The notes under the pieces were generated by a model. It searched no databases, was not told the origin of the DNA, and was given only the letters and a program-made list of their open reading frames with translations. Both the position numbers and the translations under genes were made by a program. DNA of 13,601 bases, taken from the NCBI GenBank assembly GCA_003242275.1, contig QGUX01000073.1, forward strand, positions 1 through 13,601. The letters run 5' to 3'. Source of the DNA: Pseudomonadota bacterium. GTDB lineage: Bacteria; Pseudomonadota; Gammaproteobacteria; Steroidobacterales; Steroidobacteraceae. Below, in pieces: positions 1 to 6,616 of this stretch. Position 1 is the stretch's first letter, and each line of letters opens with the position of its first letter.

Positions 1-650
1 GTGCATTCCATCACGTTGTCGCGCGCCAGGGTCATGCTCTGCGCCATCGCGCGGCGCAGGCTGCGGAGGATCTCCAGCTCGCCGGTGCTGGCGACGTCGT
101 CGCTGACCGCGGGCCGCAGCGCGCTGGTGACGCGCGGGATGGCGGCCACGGGTTCGGCCGGCGGCACGGCGGGCTGCGCGGCCAGTACGTCGTCCAGCGT
201 GACCAGGCCGCCGGGGCCCGTGCCCGGGTGCGCCCGGCGGTCCCCGGCGGGGCGCCGCGCCAGCCCGGGCGCCGCCGGCCCCCCGGGGGTGCGCGGGCCC
301 CCGCCGCGGCGGGTGGGGGCGGGCGGCGGTGCGGTGAGCACCTCGTCGGTCTCGGGCATGTGGCCGACCACGCCCCCGCTGGCCAGTGCGGCGCCGTTGG
401 CGCCGGCCCCGGATTCCTCGGCGTGGAAGTCCACCAGCGGCGATCCGGTGGCGATGGTGTCACCGGGCTTGCCGTGCAGGGCGGCGATCACGCCCGACCA
501 CGGCGCGGGCACTTCCACCACCGCCTTGGCCGTTTCCATGGCCACCATGGGCTGGTCGACCTCGACGGTGTCGCCCACGGCCACGTGCCAGCGGACGATC
601 TCGGCCTCCTGCAGTCCTTCGCCCAGGTCGGGCAGGTTGAAACGTCGCAT
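1..650 (-). CDS. pdhC: Dihydrolipoamide acyltransferase (E2) of a 2-oxoacid dehydrogenase complex, C-terminus cut off by window edge
   Basis: This is the E2 core of a pyruvate or branched-chain 2-oxoacid dehydrogenase complex. It carries the acyl group on a lipoyl arm and passes it to CoA in the cytoplasm. The first 216 residues are visible. Residues 1-75 form a lipoyl domain opening with LPDLGEGLQEAEIVRW; the lipoylated lysine is K42 in METAKA. A Pro/Ala/Gly-rich linker follows to about residue 123. Next comes a peripheral subunit-binding domain in which only scattered family residues survive (PA...LARR at 125-133, D137, GTGPGG at 143-148). After a second linker the catalytic domain begins near residue 191 (LRSLRRAMAQSM). 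The ATG lies 3 nt after the E1 beta stop, with GAAGG about 8 nt upstream of it. The active-site histidine motif would lie beyond the window. The E2 assignment is secure; acetyl versus branched acyl specificity is not. Confidence 0.9.
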   Translation of the reverse strand, partial: MRRFNLPDLGEGLQEAEIVRWHVAVGDTVEVDQPMVAMETAKAVVEVPAPWSGVIAALHGKPGDTIATGSPLVDFHAEESGAGANGAALASGGVVGHMPETDEVLTAPPPAPTRRGGGPRTPGGPAAPGLARRPAGDRRAHPGTGPGGLVTLDDVLAAQPAVPPAEPVAAIPRVTSALRPAVSDDVASTGELEILRSLRRAMAQSMTLARDNVMEC

Positions 651-653
651 GCT

Positions 654-1631
654 TCAGGCCTTCATGGTTTCTCGCACGGCATCGGCGATGCGCGCCACGC
701 TCGGCAGGTAGGCGCGCTCCATCGCGAAGTACGGCATCACCGTATCGTAGCCGGTGACGCGCTGGACCGGCGCCACGAGGTCGTACAGCGCGCGCTCGGC
801 CACGGTGGCGGCGATCTCCGCGCCCAGCCCCGCGTGGCGCGCGGCCTCGTGCACGATGACCAGCCGGCCGGTGTGCGCCACCGATTCCAGGATGGTGTCG
901 TGGTCGATGGGCGAGAGCGAGGTGAGGTCGATCACCTCGCAGCTCACGCCCTCCTGCGACAGCAGCTCGGCGGCCTGGCGCGTCTCGTGGATCATCGCGC
1001 CCCAGGTCACCAGCGTGACATCATCGCCCTCGCGCACGATCTCGGCCTGGTCCAGCGGCAGCGCCACGCCGTCGTCGACCACGTCCTGCTTCATCATGCG
1101 GTACAGGCGCGTGGGCTCCAGGAAGATGACCGGGTCCGGGTCGCGGATCGCCGCCAGCAGCAGGCCATAGGCGCGCGCCGGCGAGGTGGGGCACACCACG
1201 CGCAGGCCGGCGTGGTGGCACAGCAGCACCTCCAGGCTCTCGGAGTGGTGCTCGGGGGCGTGGATGCCGCCGCCGTGCGGGATGCGGATCACCACCGGAC
1301 AGGTCAGTCGGCCGCGGGTGCGGTTCCGCATGCGCGCCATGTGGTTGGCGATCTGGTCCAGTGCCGGGTACAGGAAGCCCATGAACTGGATCTCGGCCAC
1401 GGGCTTCAGGCCCTGCGCGGCCATGCCCACCGACATGCCGGCGATCAGGCCCTCGGCCAGCGGCGTGTCCTGCACGCGCAGCGGGCCGAAGCGCTGCTGC
1501 AGGCCCACCGTGGCGCGGAACACGCCGCCGTTGACGCCCACGTCCTCGCCCAGCACGACCACGTCCGGGTCGTCCTCGAGCGCGCGCGCAAGCGCGAGGT
1601 TGATGCTTTCGACCAGCGTGACGCGCGGCAT
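654..1631 (-). CDS. pdhB: 2-oxoacid dehydrogenase E1 component, beta subunit (pyruvate dehydrogenase type)
   Basis: E1 beta pairs with E1 alpha to make the thiamine-diphosphate enzyme that decarboxylates the 2-oxoacid and loads acyl onto the E2 lipoyl arm. The protein has 325 residues, the normal family length. The N-terminal transketolase pyrimidine-binding domain shows VVVLGEDVGVNGGVFRAT near residues 24-41 and DTPLAE at 55-60, whose Glu60 is the conserved cofactor-activating glutamate. The PHGGGIHAPEHHSES stretch and a C-terminal transketolase domain follow; the pattern resembles Bacillus PdhB. The start was set at the ATG giving MPRVTLVES because the family begins there and AAGGT sits just upstream, overlapping the E1 alpha stop region. 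The reading frame is open much further upstream but has no family match there. The E1 alpha gene ends 8 nt before and E2 begins 3 nt after, so the three are surely co-transcribed. Confidence 0.93.
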   Translation of the reverse strand: MPRVTLVESINLALARALEDDPDVVVLGEDVGVNGGVFRATVGLQQRFGPLRVQDTPLAEGLIAGMSVGMAAQGLKPVAEIQFMGFLYPALDQIANHMARMRNRTRGRLTCPVVIRIPHGGGIHAPEHHSESLEVLLCHHAGLRVVCPTSPARAYGLLLAAIRDPDPVIFLEPTRLYRMMKQDVVDDGVALPLDQAEIVREGDDVTLVTWGAMIHETRQAAELLSQEGVSCEVIDLTSLSPIDHDTILESVAHTGRLVIVHEAARHAGLGAEIAATVAERALYDLVAPVQRVTGYDTVMPYFAMERAYLPSVARIADAVRETMKA

Positions 1632-1639
1632 CGGGACCT

Positions 1640-2719
1640 TCAGTGCGCCGCGTCGGTGCCGTAGCGGCGCGCCATCTCGCGCTGGGCGGCAAGACCGGCG
1701 GGCGGCGAGGCGAACAGGTGCTCGAACATGTGGTCGGTGGTGACCGGCGGGCGGTTCTGGTAGCCGTGGACGGCGGCCTCGATCTGCCGCGTGCACTCGG
1801 CGCGCAGTTCCTCCTCGCGCGCCTCGTCCCACCAGCCACGCTCGGTGAGGTACCTGCGGGTGCGCACCAGCGGCTCCACCTTCCATGCCGCCTCCAGCTC
1901 CTCCGCCGGACGGTAGCGGCTGGCATCGTCGGCGGTGGTGTGGTCGGAGAGGCGGTAGGTGACCGCCTCGACCACCATGGGGCCCTCGCCGCGGCGCGCC
2001 TTCGCCAGCGCCTCCTCCATCACCTTGCGCACGGCGATCACGTCGTTGCCGTCCACCTGCACCCCCGGCACGCCGTTGCCCAGGCCCTTCTGCGCGAAGG
2101 TCTGCGCGGCGGTCTGCAGCGAGGTGGGCACGGAGATGGCCCAGCCATTGTTGACCACCACGAACACCACCGGCAGGCGGCGCGCGCCGGCGAGGTTCAC
2201 GGATTCGTGGAAGGCGCCCTGCGAGGTGCCGCCGTCGCCGATGTAGGCCACCGCCACGCGCGGCTCGCCCCGGATCCTGAACGCCATCGCCACGCCGGCC
2301 GCGTGCGGGCACTGCGAGCCGATGGGCACGCACCAGGGAAAGTCCTGGCGCGGGCCGGCGAAGTCGGTGCCGCGCTCGTCGCCGGCCCAGTAGGTGAGGA
2401 TCTCGGTCAGCGTGACGCCGCGCCAGAGCTGCGTGCCGTATTCGCGGTAGACCGGGCAGAGCACGTCCTCGGGGCGCATCGCCGCGCCCACGCCCACGTG
2501 GGTGGCCTCATGGCCGGTGCACGGCGCATAGGTGCCGAGCTTGCCCGTGCGCTGCAGGTTGATGGCCTTGGCGTCGAACATCCGGCACAGCACCATCATG
2601 CGGTACATGGCCCGCATCTCGTCCGCATCGTGGGCGAACGGCGGCAGGTCCGCAGCGGCGCGGCCTTCCCCGTCGAGTAGCTGCTCGTAGCCGATCGCGA
2701 ACTCGGCGACTGTCTTCAA
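1640..2719 (-). CDS. pdhA: 2-oxoacid dehydrogenase E1 component, alpha subunit (PDH or branched-chain type), TTG start
   Basis: E1 alpha is the thiamine-diphosphate-binding half of the E1 decarboxylase. The protein has 359 residues. The cofactor motif runs from GDGGTSQGAFHE (161-172) to NNGWAIS (190-196), the GDG...NN signature of the family. YAPCTGHEA (64-72) and the loop RLSDHTTADDASRYR (256-270) are also conserved. That loop has the HTTxDDxxRYR form seen in branched-chain E1 alpha proteins rather than the PHTxxGDD form of Bacillus PdhA, so substrate preference is open. The start is TTG: it preserves the typical N-terminus (KTVAEFAIGYEQLLD), and GGGGAG lies about 9 nt upstream across a CAGCAGCAG spacer. 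The next in-frame ATG would remove about 34 residues. A 62-nt gap from zapE, holding a small hairpin, suggests this could be a separate transcription unit. Confidence 0.92.
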   Translation of the reverse strand: MKTVAEFAIGYEQLLDGEGRAAADLPPFAHDADEMRAMYRMMVLCRMFDAKAINLQRTGKLGTYAPCTGHEATHVGVGAAMRPEDVLCPVYREYGTQLWRGVTLTEILTYWAGDERGTDFAGPRQDFPWCVPIGSQCPHAAGVAMAFRIRGEPRVAVAYIGDGGTSQGAFHESVNLAGARRLPVVFVVVNNGWAISVPTSLQTAAQTFAQKGLGNGVPGVQVDGNDVIAVRKVMEEALAKARRGEGPMVVEAVTYRLSDHTTADDASRYRPAEELEAAWKVEPLVRTRRYLTERGWWDEAREEELRAECTRQIEAAVHGYQNRPPVTTDHMFEHLFASPPAGLAAQREMARRYGTDAAH

Positions 2720-2741
2720 CTGCTGCTGCTCCCCTGCAGGC

Positions 2742-2760
2742 CGGCGGATTCTCGCCGCCG
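2742..2760 (-). terminator. Small GC hairpin between zapE and pdhA
   Basis: A perfect 6-bp inverted repeat CGGCGG/CCGCCG with a 7-nt loop lies in the 62-nt gap. There is no run of T after it on the transcribed strand, so a classical intrinsic terminator is not supported. It may weaken read-through or mark a processing point. A weak -10-like CTATCT (2776-2771) lies just upstream, so a pdhA promoter here is possible but not shown. Confidence 0.25.
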
Positions 2761-2781
2761 TGAGCGCGCAAGATAGCCGAT

Positions 2782-3858
2782 TCAGTGGGCGTTGCGCATC
2801 TCGGTGAGGCGGCTGGCGGTGCGTTCGAAGGCGGCCTTCAGCCGTTCGCCGCGGTACAGGGCGGCCGGTTCCGCGGCCGCGGCGACCACCAGCCGCACGC
2901 GCTGGTCGTAGAGTTCATCCACCAGCGCGATGAACCGCCGCGCGGCATCGTCATTGGCGCCCGTGAAGACCGGCACGCCCGACAGGAAGAGGGTATGCAG
3001 GCGGCGCGCCAGCGCGATGTAGTCGTCGGCCGAGCGTGGTCCCTCGCACAACTCGGCGAAGTCGAACCAGGCCATGCCGCCGGCGTGCGCGATGGTGGCG
3101 ATGGGCCGGTCCTCCACCAGCAGGCTGCCGCCGCGGTCCACCGCCGCCCTGCCGGCGAGGCGCTCGAACAGGTCGATCATGCGCGCCTGGGTCTCCGGCG
3201 CGTTGGCGTCGAGGTACAGCTCGGCCTCGGCCAGTTGCCGCTGGCGGAAGTCCTCGCCGTCGCCCATCTCGACCACGTCGAGCAGCCGGGTGAGCAGCGC
3301 GATCGCCGGCAGGAAGCGCTCGCGCTGCAGGCCGCCCTCGTACAGCCGGTGCGGCGGCGTGTTGGAGGTCAGGAGCAGCACCACGCCGCGGCGCAGGAGG
3401 CCGTCGAGCACGCCATGCAGGATCATCGCGTCGGCGATGTCCTGCACCATGAACTCGTCCAGGCACCAGATGCGCGCCTCGTGCGCGAAGTGGGCGGCGA
3501 TGCGCTCCAGCGGGCGCTCGTGGCCGCCGAAGCGCCGGCGCCGCGCGTGCACCTCGCGCATGAAATGCTGGAAGTGCATGCGGCGGCACTCGCCGCCGCG
3601 CCCCGCGGCGAACAGGTCCATCAGCCAGGTCTTGCCGCGGCCGACGCCGCCCCAGAGGTAGATACCGCGGCAGGCCTGCGGGTACTCCTGCCGCCGCCCG
3701 AGGATCGACTGCAGGCGCCACCGCCACGCCGCCGGCGGCGGCGTGGCCGTGAGGCAGCGGTCCAGTGCGTCCAGGCGCCCGGCCACCGCCCGCTGCGCCG
3801 GGTCGGGCACGCGCGCCTCCTCGCGCAGCGCGCGCTCGTAACGTTCGAGGAAACTCAT
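2782..3858 (-). CDS. zapE: Cell division protein ZapE (AFG1-like ATPase)
   Basis: ZapE is a cytoplasmic P-loop ATPase of the AFG1 family. In E. coli it associates with the Z-ring during constriction and under oxygen-poor or high-temperature growth. The protein has 358 residues. It shows Walker A GGVGRGKT (70-77), HFQHFMREVH (95-104), Walker B RIWCLDEF (129-136) and the sensor-like LLLTSN (161-166) followed by TPPHRLYEGGLQRERFLPAI, all typical of ZapE. Its ATG overlaps the rapZ stop by one base (TGATG), which implies translational coupling. In E. coli zapE lies elsewhere, next to the degQ/degS area, so its place behind rapZ is a lineage-specific arrangement. Family assignment is firm; the division role is inferred from E. 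coli. Confidence 0.95.
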   Translation of the reverse strand: MSFLERYERALREEARVPDPAQRAVAGRLDALDRCLTATPPPAAWRWRLQSILGRRQEYPQACRGIYLWGGVGRGKTWLMDLFAAGRGGECRRMHFQHFMREVHARRRRFGGHERPLERIAAHFAHEARIWCLDEFMVQDIADAMILHGVLDGLLRRGVVLLLTSNTPPHRLYEGGLQRERFLPAIALLTRLLDVVEMGDGEDFRQRQLAEAELYLDANAPETQARMIDLFERLAGRAAVDRGGSLLVEDRPIATIAHAGGMAWFDFAELCEGPRSADDYIALARRLHTLFLSGVPVFTGANDDAARRFIALVDELYDQRVRLVVAAAAEPAALYRGERLKAAFERTASRLTEMRNAH

Positions 3859-4760
3859 CAGGCCAGGGCGTTGCGGACGGCCTCGGAGAGGGTGTCGCCG
3901 GTCGCGGGCAGGCGCGAATGCCGGACCGACACATCCGGGTGGCGGGTGGCGAAGTCCGCGGCCAGCTGCTCGACCAGGTACACCGAGCGGTGCTGGCCGC
4001 CGGTGCAGCCCACCGCCACGGTCAGGTAGCGGCGGCTGGTGGCGATGAACTCGGGGATGCGCGCCTCGATGAAGCGCGTGATGTCTTCCTGCAGGCGCTG
4101 CACGGACTCGTGTCCCGCGAGGTACCGCGCCACGTCCGGGTCACGGCCGGTCAGCGGCCTCAGGGTGCGTTCCCAGTAGGGGTTGGGCAGCGAGCGGGCG
4201 TCGAACACATAGTCCGCGTCGCCCGGGATGCCGTACTTGAAGCCGAAGGACTGGAACAGCAGCGACAGCCGCGCCGAGCTGCGGCGCTCCACCCGGGAGC
4301 GCACCATCTCGCGCAGCTCGTGCACGCCGGTACTGGAGGTGTCGATGATGACGCTGGCGGCCTGCGCCATCGGCTCCAGCAGCCGGCGCTCCAGCTCGAT
4401 GGCCTCGCGCAGGCTCTCCCGGCCGCGCGACAGCGGGTGCTTGCGCCGCGTCTCGGCATAGCGGCGCAGCAGCGCATCCTCGGAGGCGGTGACGAACAGC
4501 AGCTCGCAGGCCAGGCCCGAGCTGCGCAGCTCGCTGACCAGCGCGGGCACCGTGGCGATCTCCTCGGGCGTGTTGCGCGCGTCGAGGCCCACGGCCACGC
4601 GCTGGTAGCGTTCGTCGCCGCTCCTGAGCGTGTGCGAGACGAAGGCCTTCAGCAGCGCCGCCGGGATGTTGTCGACGCAGTACCAGTCCATGTCCTCGAG
4701 CATGTGCAGCGCCACGCTCTTGCCGGAGCCGGACAGGCCGCTGACGACGATCAGGCGCAT
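3858..4760 (-). CDS. rapZ: RNase adapter / nucleotide-binding protein RapZ
   Basis: RapZ (YvcJ family) is a cytoplasmic nucleotide-binding protein. In E. coli it delivers the small RNA GlmZ to RNase E and so sets GlmS, hence amino-sugar, levels. The protein has 300 residues against 284 in E. coli. Walker A is GLSGSGKS (8-15). GLDARN (58-63) matches the second nucleotide-binding motif. The C-terminal domain carries GCTGGQHRS (251-259), the conserved signature of its RNA- and metabolite-binding part. It follows hpf after 33 nt and overlaps zapE by one base. In relatives ptsN, and often hprK or npr, sit around it; none is present here. The GlmZ mechanism is known mainly from enterics, so its exact role in this organism is uncertain. 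Confidence 0.96.
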   Translation of the reverse strand: MRLIVVSGLSGSGKSVALHMLEDMDWYCVDNIPAALLKAFVSHTLRSGDERYQRVAVGLDARNTPEEIATVPALVSELRSSGLACELLFVTASEDALLRRYAETRRKHPLSRGRESLREAIELERRLLEPMAQAASVIIDTSSTGVHELREMVRSRVERRSSARLSLLFQSFGFKYGIPGDADYVFDARSLPNPYWERTLRPLTGRDPDVARYLAGHESVQRLQEDITRFIEARIPEFIATSRRYLTVAVGCTGGQHRSVYLVEQLAADFATRHPDVSVRHSRLPATGDTLSEAVRNALA

Positions 4761-4783
4761 GCGGCGCTCCGATGGCCGGTGCG

Positions 4784-4808
4784 GCGGCGCGCTTCAGTGG
4801 CGCGCCGC
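4784..4808 (-). other. 9-bp GC hairpin enclosing the hpf stop codon, ahead of rapZ
   Basis: Positions 4784-4792 (GCGGCGCGC) pair perfectly with 4800-4808 (GCGCGCCGC), leaving the 7-nt loop 4793-4799, which contains the hpf TGA stop. In the RNA this makes a strong stem exactly at the hpf-rapZ border. No T-tract follows. It could protect the upstream RNA, reduce read-through into rapZ or be a processing site; which of these is unknown. Confidence 0.4.
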
Positions 4809-5111
4809 ACGTCCCTCGTTGGCATGGTGGTCGACGCGCTTCTCCTTGTGCTTGAGCACGCACCGGTCGAGCTTGTCGGCCAGTGCGTCGATGGCGCGGT
4901 ACATGTTGTCGTCGATGGCGTCGGCATGGATGTCGCTGCCGCTGACGTGCACGGTCGCCTCGGCCTTGTGGGTGTTCTTCTCCACCGACATGACCATGTG
5001 CACGTCGATGACCCGGTCGAAATGCCGCCGGATGCGCTCCAGCCGCTTCTCGGCGTAGGCGCGCATGGCAGGCGTGATCTCCACGTGGTGACCGGTCAGG
5101 TTCAACTGCAT
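4794..5111 (-). CDS. hpf: Short-form ribosome hibernation promoting factor HPF
   Basis: HPF binds the decoding region of the 30S subunit and helps form inactive 100S ribosome dimers in stationary phase. The protein has 105 residues and matches the short HPF/YhbH class: LTGHHVEITPAMRAYAEKRL at the start, VEKNTHKAEATVHVSG and ADAIDDNMYRAIDALADKL in the middle, and a basic His-rich tail (KHKEKRVDHH). There is no long C-terminal dimerisation domain. The start was placed at the ATG giving MQLNLTG. A GTG six codons upstream would give a longer product, but its sequence overlaps the Shine-Dalgarno region and adds no family residues. It lies 47 nt after rpoN, the usual neighbour. Confidence 0.95.
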   Translation of the reverse strand: MQLNLTGHHVEITPAMRAYAEKRLERIRRHFDRVIDVHMVMSVEKNTHKAEATVHVSGSDIHADAIDDNMYRAIDALADKLDRCVLKHKEKRVDHHANEGRAARH

Positions 5112-5115
5112 GACG

Positions 5116-5123
5116 ACCTCCTC
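5116..5123 (-). promoter_or_regulatory. Strong Shine-Dalgarno of hpf (GAGGAGGT)
   Basis: GAGGAGGT stands 4 nt before the ATG at 5111. It is the best ribosome-binding site in the minus-strand run. It decides the hpf start in favour of the downstream ATG and suggests efficient translation of this stress protein. Confidence 0.75.
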
Positions 5124-5158
5124 GTTCACTTCATCACTCGCTCAAGTCGTTTGACGCC

Positions 5159-6613
5159 TCAGGCGCGCCTGCGTTCATTGGAAGGGGCGATGCCCATGGA
5201 CTCGCGGTACTTGGCGACCGTGCGCCGTGCGACGGGAATGCCTTCCTTCGAGAGGATTTCGGCGATGCGGCTGTCCGACAGCGGCGCGTTGGGCGGCTCG
5301 TCGCGGATCAGCTTCCTGATCTTGGCGCGGATGGCAGTGGAGGAGGTGCCCGAACCATCGGCGCCCTCGACCTGGCTGGAGAAGAAGTAGCGCAGCTCGA
5401 ACACGCCGCGCGGCGTGTGCATGTACTTGCCGGAGGTGACGCGCGAGACCGTGCTCTCGTGCATGCCGATGGCCTCGGCGATGTCGCGCAGGATCATCGG
5501 CCGCATGTATTCCTCGCCGTGCTCGAGAAACTCATGCTGGCGCTCGACGATGGAACGGGCCACCTTCAGCAGTGTCTCATGCCGTATCTCGAGGCTCTTG
5601 AGCAACCAGCGGGCCTCCTGCAACTGCGCGCGCATCGTGGCGTGGCTGGATGCCCGTCCGATCAGGCTGGCGTAGCCCTCGTTGATGCGCACACGTGGAA
5701 GCGTGGCCGAATTTATCTCCACCGTCCAGCCGTCCGCGCGGCGGCGCACAAAGACGTCCGGCACGACATATTCCGGGGCCGCGGCACTGATCTGCGAGCC
5801 GGGGCGCGGGTGGCAGGAGCGCACCAGCGCCAGGGCCTGCTCCAGCTCCTCGTCCGAGACCTTGAGCTGGCGCTTGAGCAGGCCCATCTCGCGGGTGGCC
5901 ACCAGGTCGAGGTGCGCGGCGGCGATGGCCAGGGCGGTGTCGCGACCCGGCGTGTCCGGTTGCAGCGCCGCAAGCTGCAGGCTGACGCATTCGGCCACGT
6001 TGCGGGCGCCCACGCCCAGCGGGTCGAAGCCCTGCACCACCTCGAGCATGGCGGCGATTTCCTGCTCGCTGGCCTCGATGTCGGGCCTGAGGGTCGCGGC
6101 GATGGCGTCGAAGGGTTCGATCAGGTAGCCATCGTCGTTGATCGCGTCGATGACCGCGCGCCCGATGGCCATCTGGCGCTCGTCGAGCCGCGACATTTCC
6201 AGCTGCCAGATCAGGTGTTCGTGCAGCGATTCGCCCCGTTCGTCGGTGAACTCCTGCTGGCGCTCGTCGTCATCCCCCTGCCAGGGCGTCTCGCCGGGCG
6301 CGGCCGAGGTCTCCTGCCACGCGTCGTCGATGATCTCCACCTCAGGCGCGGTGCGCTCCTCGGCCAGGGCCGGGGAGGCATCCTCGCCGGCCGAAGGCAG
6401 GTCGATCTCGTTGGGGCCGGCTCCCAGCGACTCGAAGGTGCCGGTGGACTCGGTGTCCTCCTCGGCCTCGAGCATGACGTTGGTCTCGAGCAGTTCGCGC
6501 AGGTGCGCCTGCAGTTCCAGCGCCGGCATCTGCAGGAGCCTGATCGCCTGCTGCAGCTGCGGGGTCATTTTCAGCTGCTGGCCGAGGCGAAGCTGCAGGG
6601 ATGTTTTCAGCAT
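5159..6613 (-). CDS. rpoN: RNA polymerase sigma-54 factor RpoN
   Basis: RpoN directs RNA polymerase to -24/-12 promoters that need AAA+ activators. The protein has 484 residues, close to the 477 of E. coli. The Gln/Leu-rich activator-responsive region I covers residues 1-50 (QLRLGQQLKMTPQLQQAIRL). An acidic region II spans about 50-125. The core-binding part contains GFDPLGVGARNVAEC (195-209). The helix-turn-helix is near 375-397 (LRDIAEAIGMHESTVSRVT), and the RpoN box ARRTVAKYRE lies at 462-471. The ATG follows the lptB stop by 3 nt with no good ribosome-binding site, so translation is probably coupled to lptB. Position between lptB and hpf is as in most gammaproteobacteria. Confidence 0.98.
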   Translation of the reverse strand: MLKTSLQLRLGQQLKMTPQLQQAIRLLQMPALELQAHLRELLETNVMLEAEEDTESTGTFESLGAGPNEIDLPSAGEDASPALAEERTAPEVEIIDDAWQETSAAPGETPWQGDDDERQQEFTDERGESLHEHLIWQLEMSRLDERQMAIGRAVIDAINDDGYLIEPFDAIAATLRPDIEASEQEIAAMLEVVQGFDPLGVGARNVAECVSLQLAALQPDTPGRDTALAIAAAHLDLVATREMGLLKRQLKVSDEELEQALALVRSCHPRPGSQISAAAPEYVVPDVFVRRRADGWTVEINSATLPRVRINEGYASLIGRASSHATMRAQLQEARWLLKSLEIRHETLLKVARSIVERQHEFLEHGEEYMRPMILRDIAEAIGMHESTVSRVTSGKYMHTPRGVFELRYFFSSQVEGADGSGTSSTAIRAKIRKLIRDEPPNAPLSDSRIAEILSKEGIPVARRTVAKYRESMGIAPSNERRRA

Positions 6614-6616
6614 GGA

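Noticed and set aside
188..345. Frameshift in the E2 gene as the cause of the poor binding-domain match
   Set aside because: All three coding-strand frames were read through the stretch. The frame that fits the lipoyl domain also fits GTGPGG and the catalytic domain, and the intervening residue counts match the family, so substitutions rather than a net frameshift explain it.
228..1664. A 478-codon plus-strand frame opposite the E2 and E1 beta genes
   Set aside because: Antisense shadow of pdhB and pdhC; His/Gly/Ala-rich with no domain.
3765..5390. A 541-codon open frame on the plus strand opposite rapZ and hpf
   Set aside because: Antisense shadow of rapZ, hpf and the ends of zapE and rpoN; low-complexity composition and no family signature.
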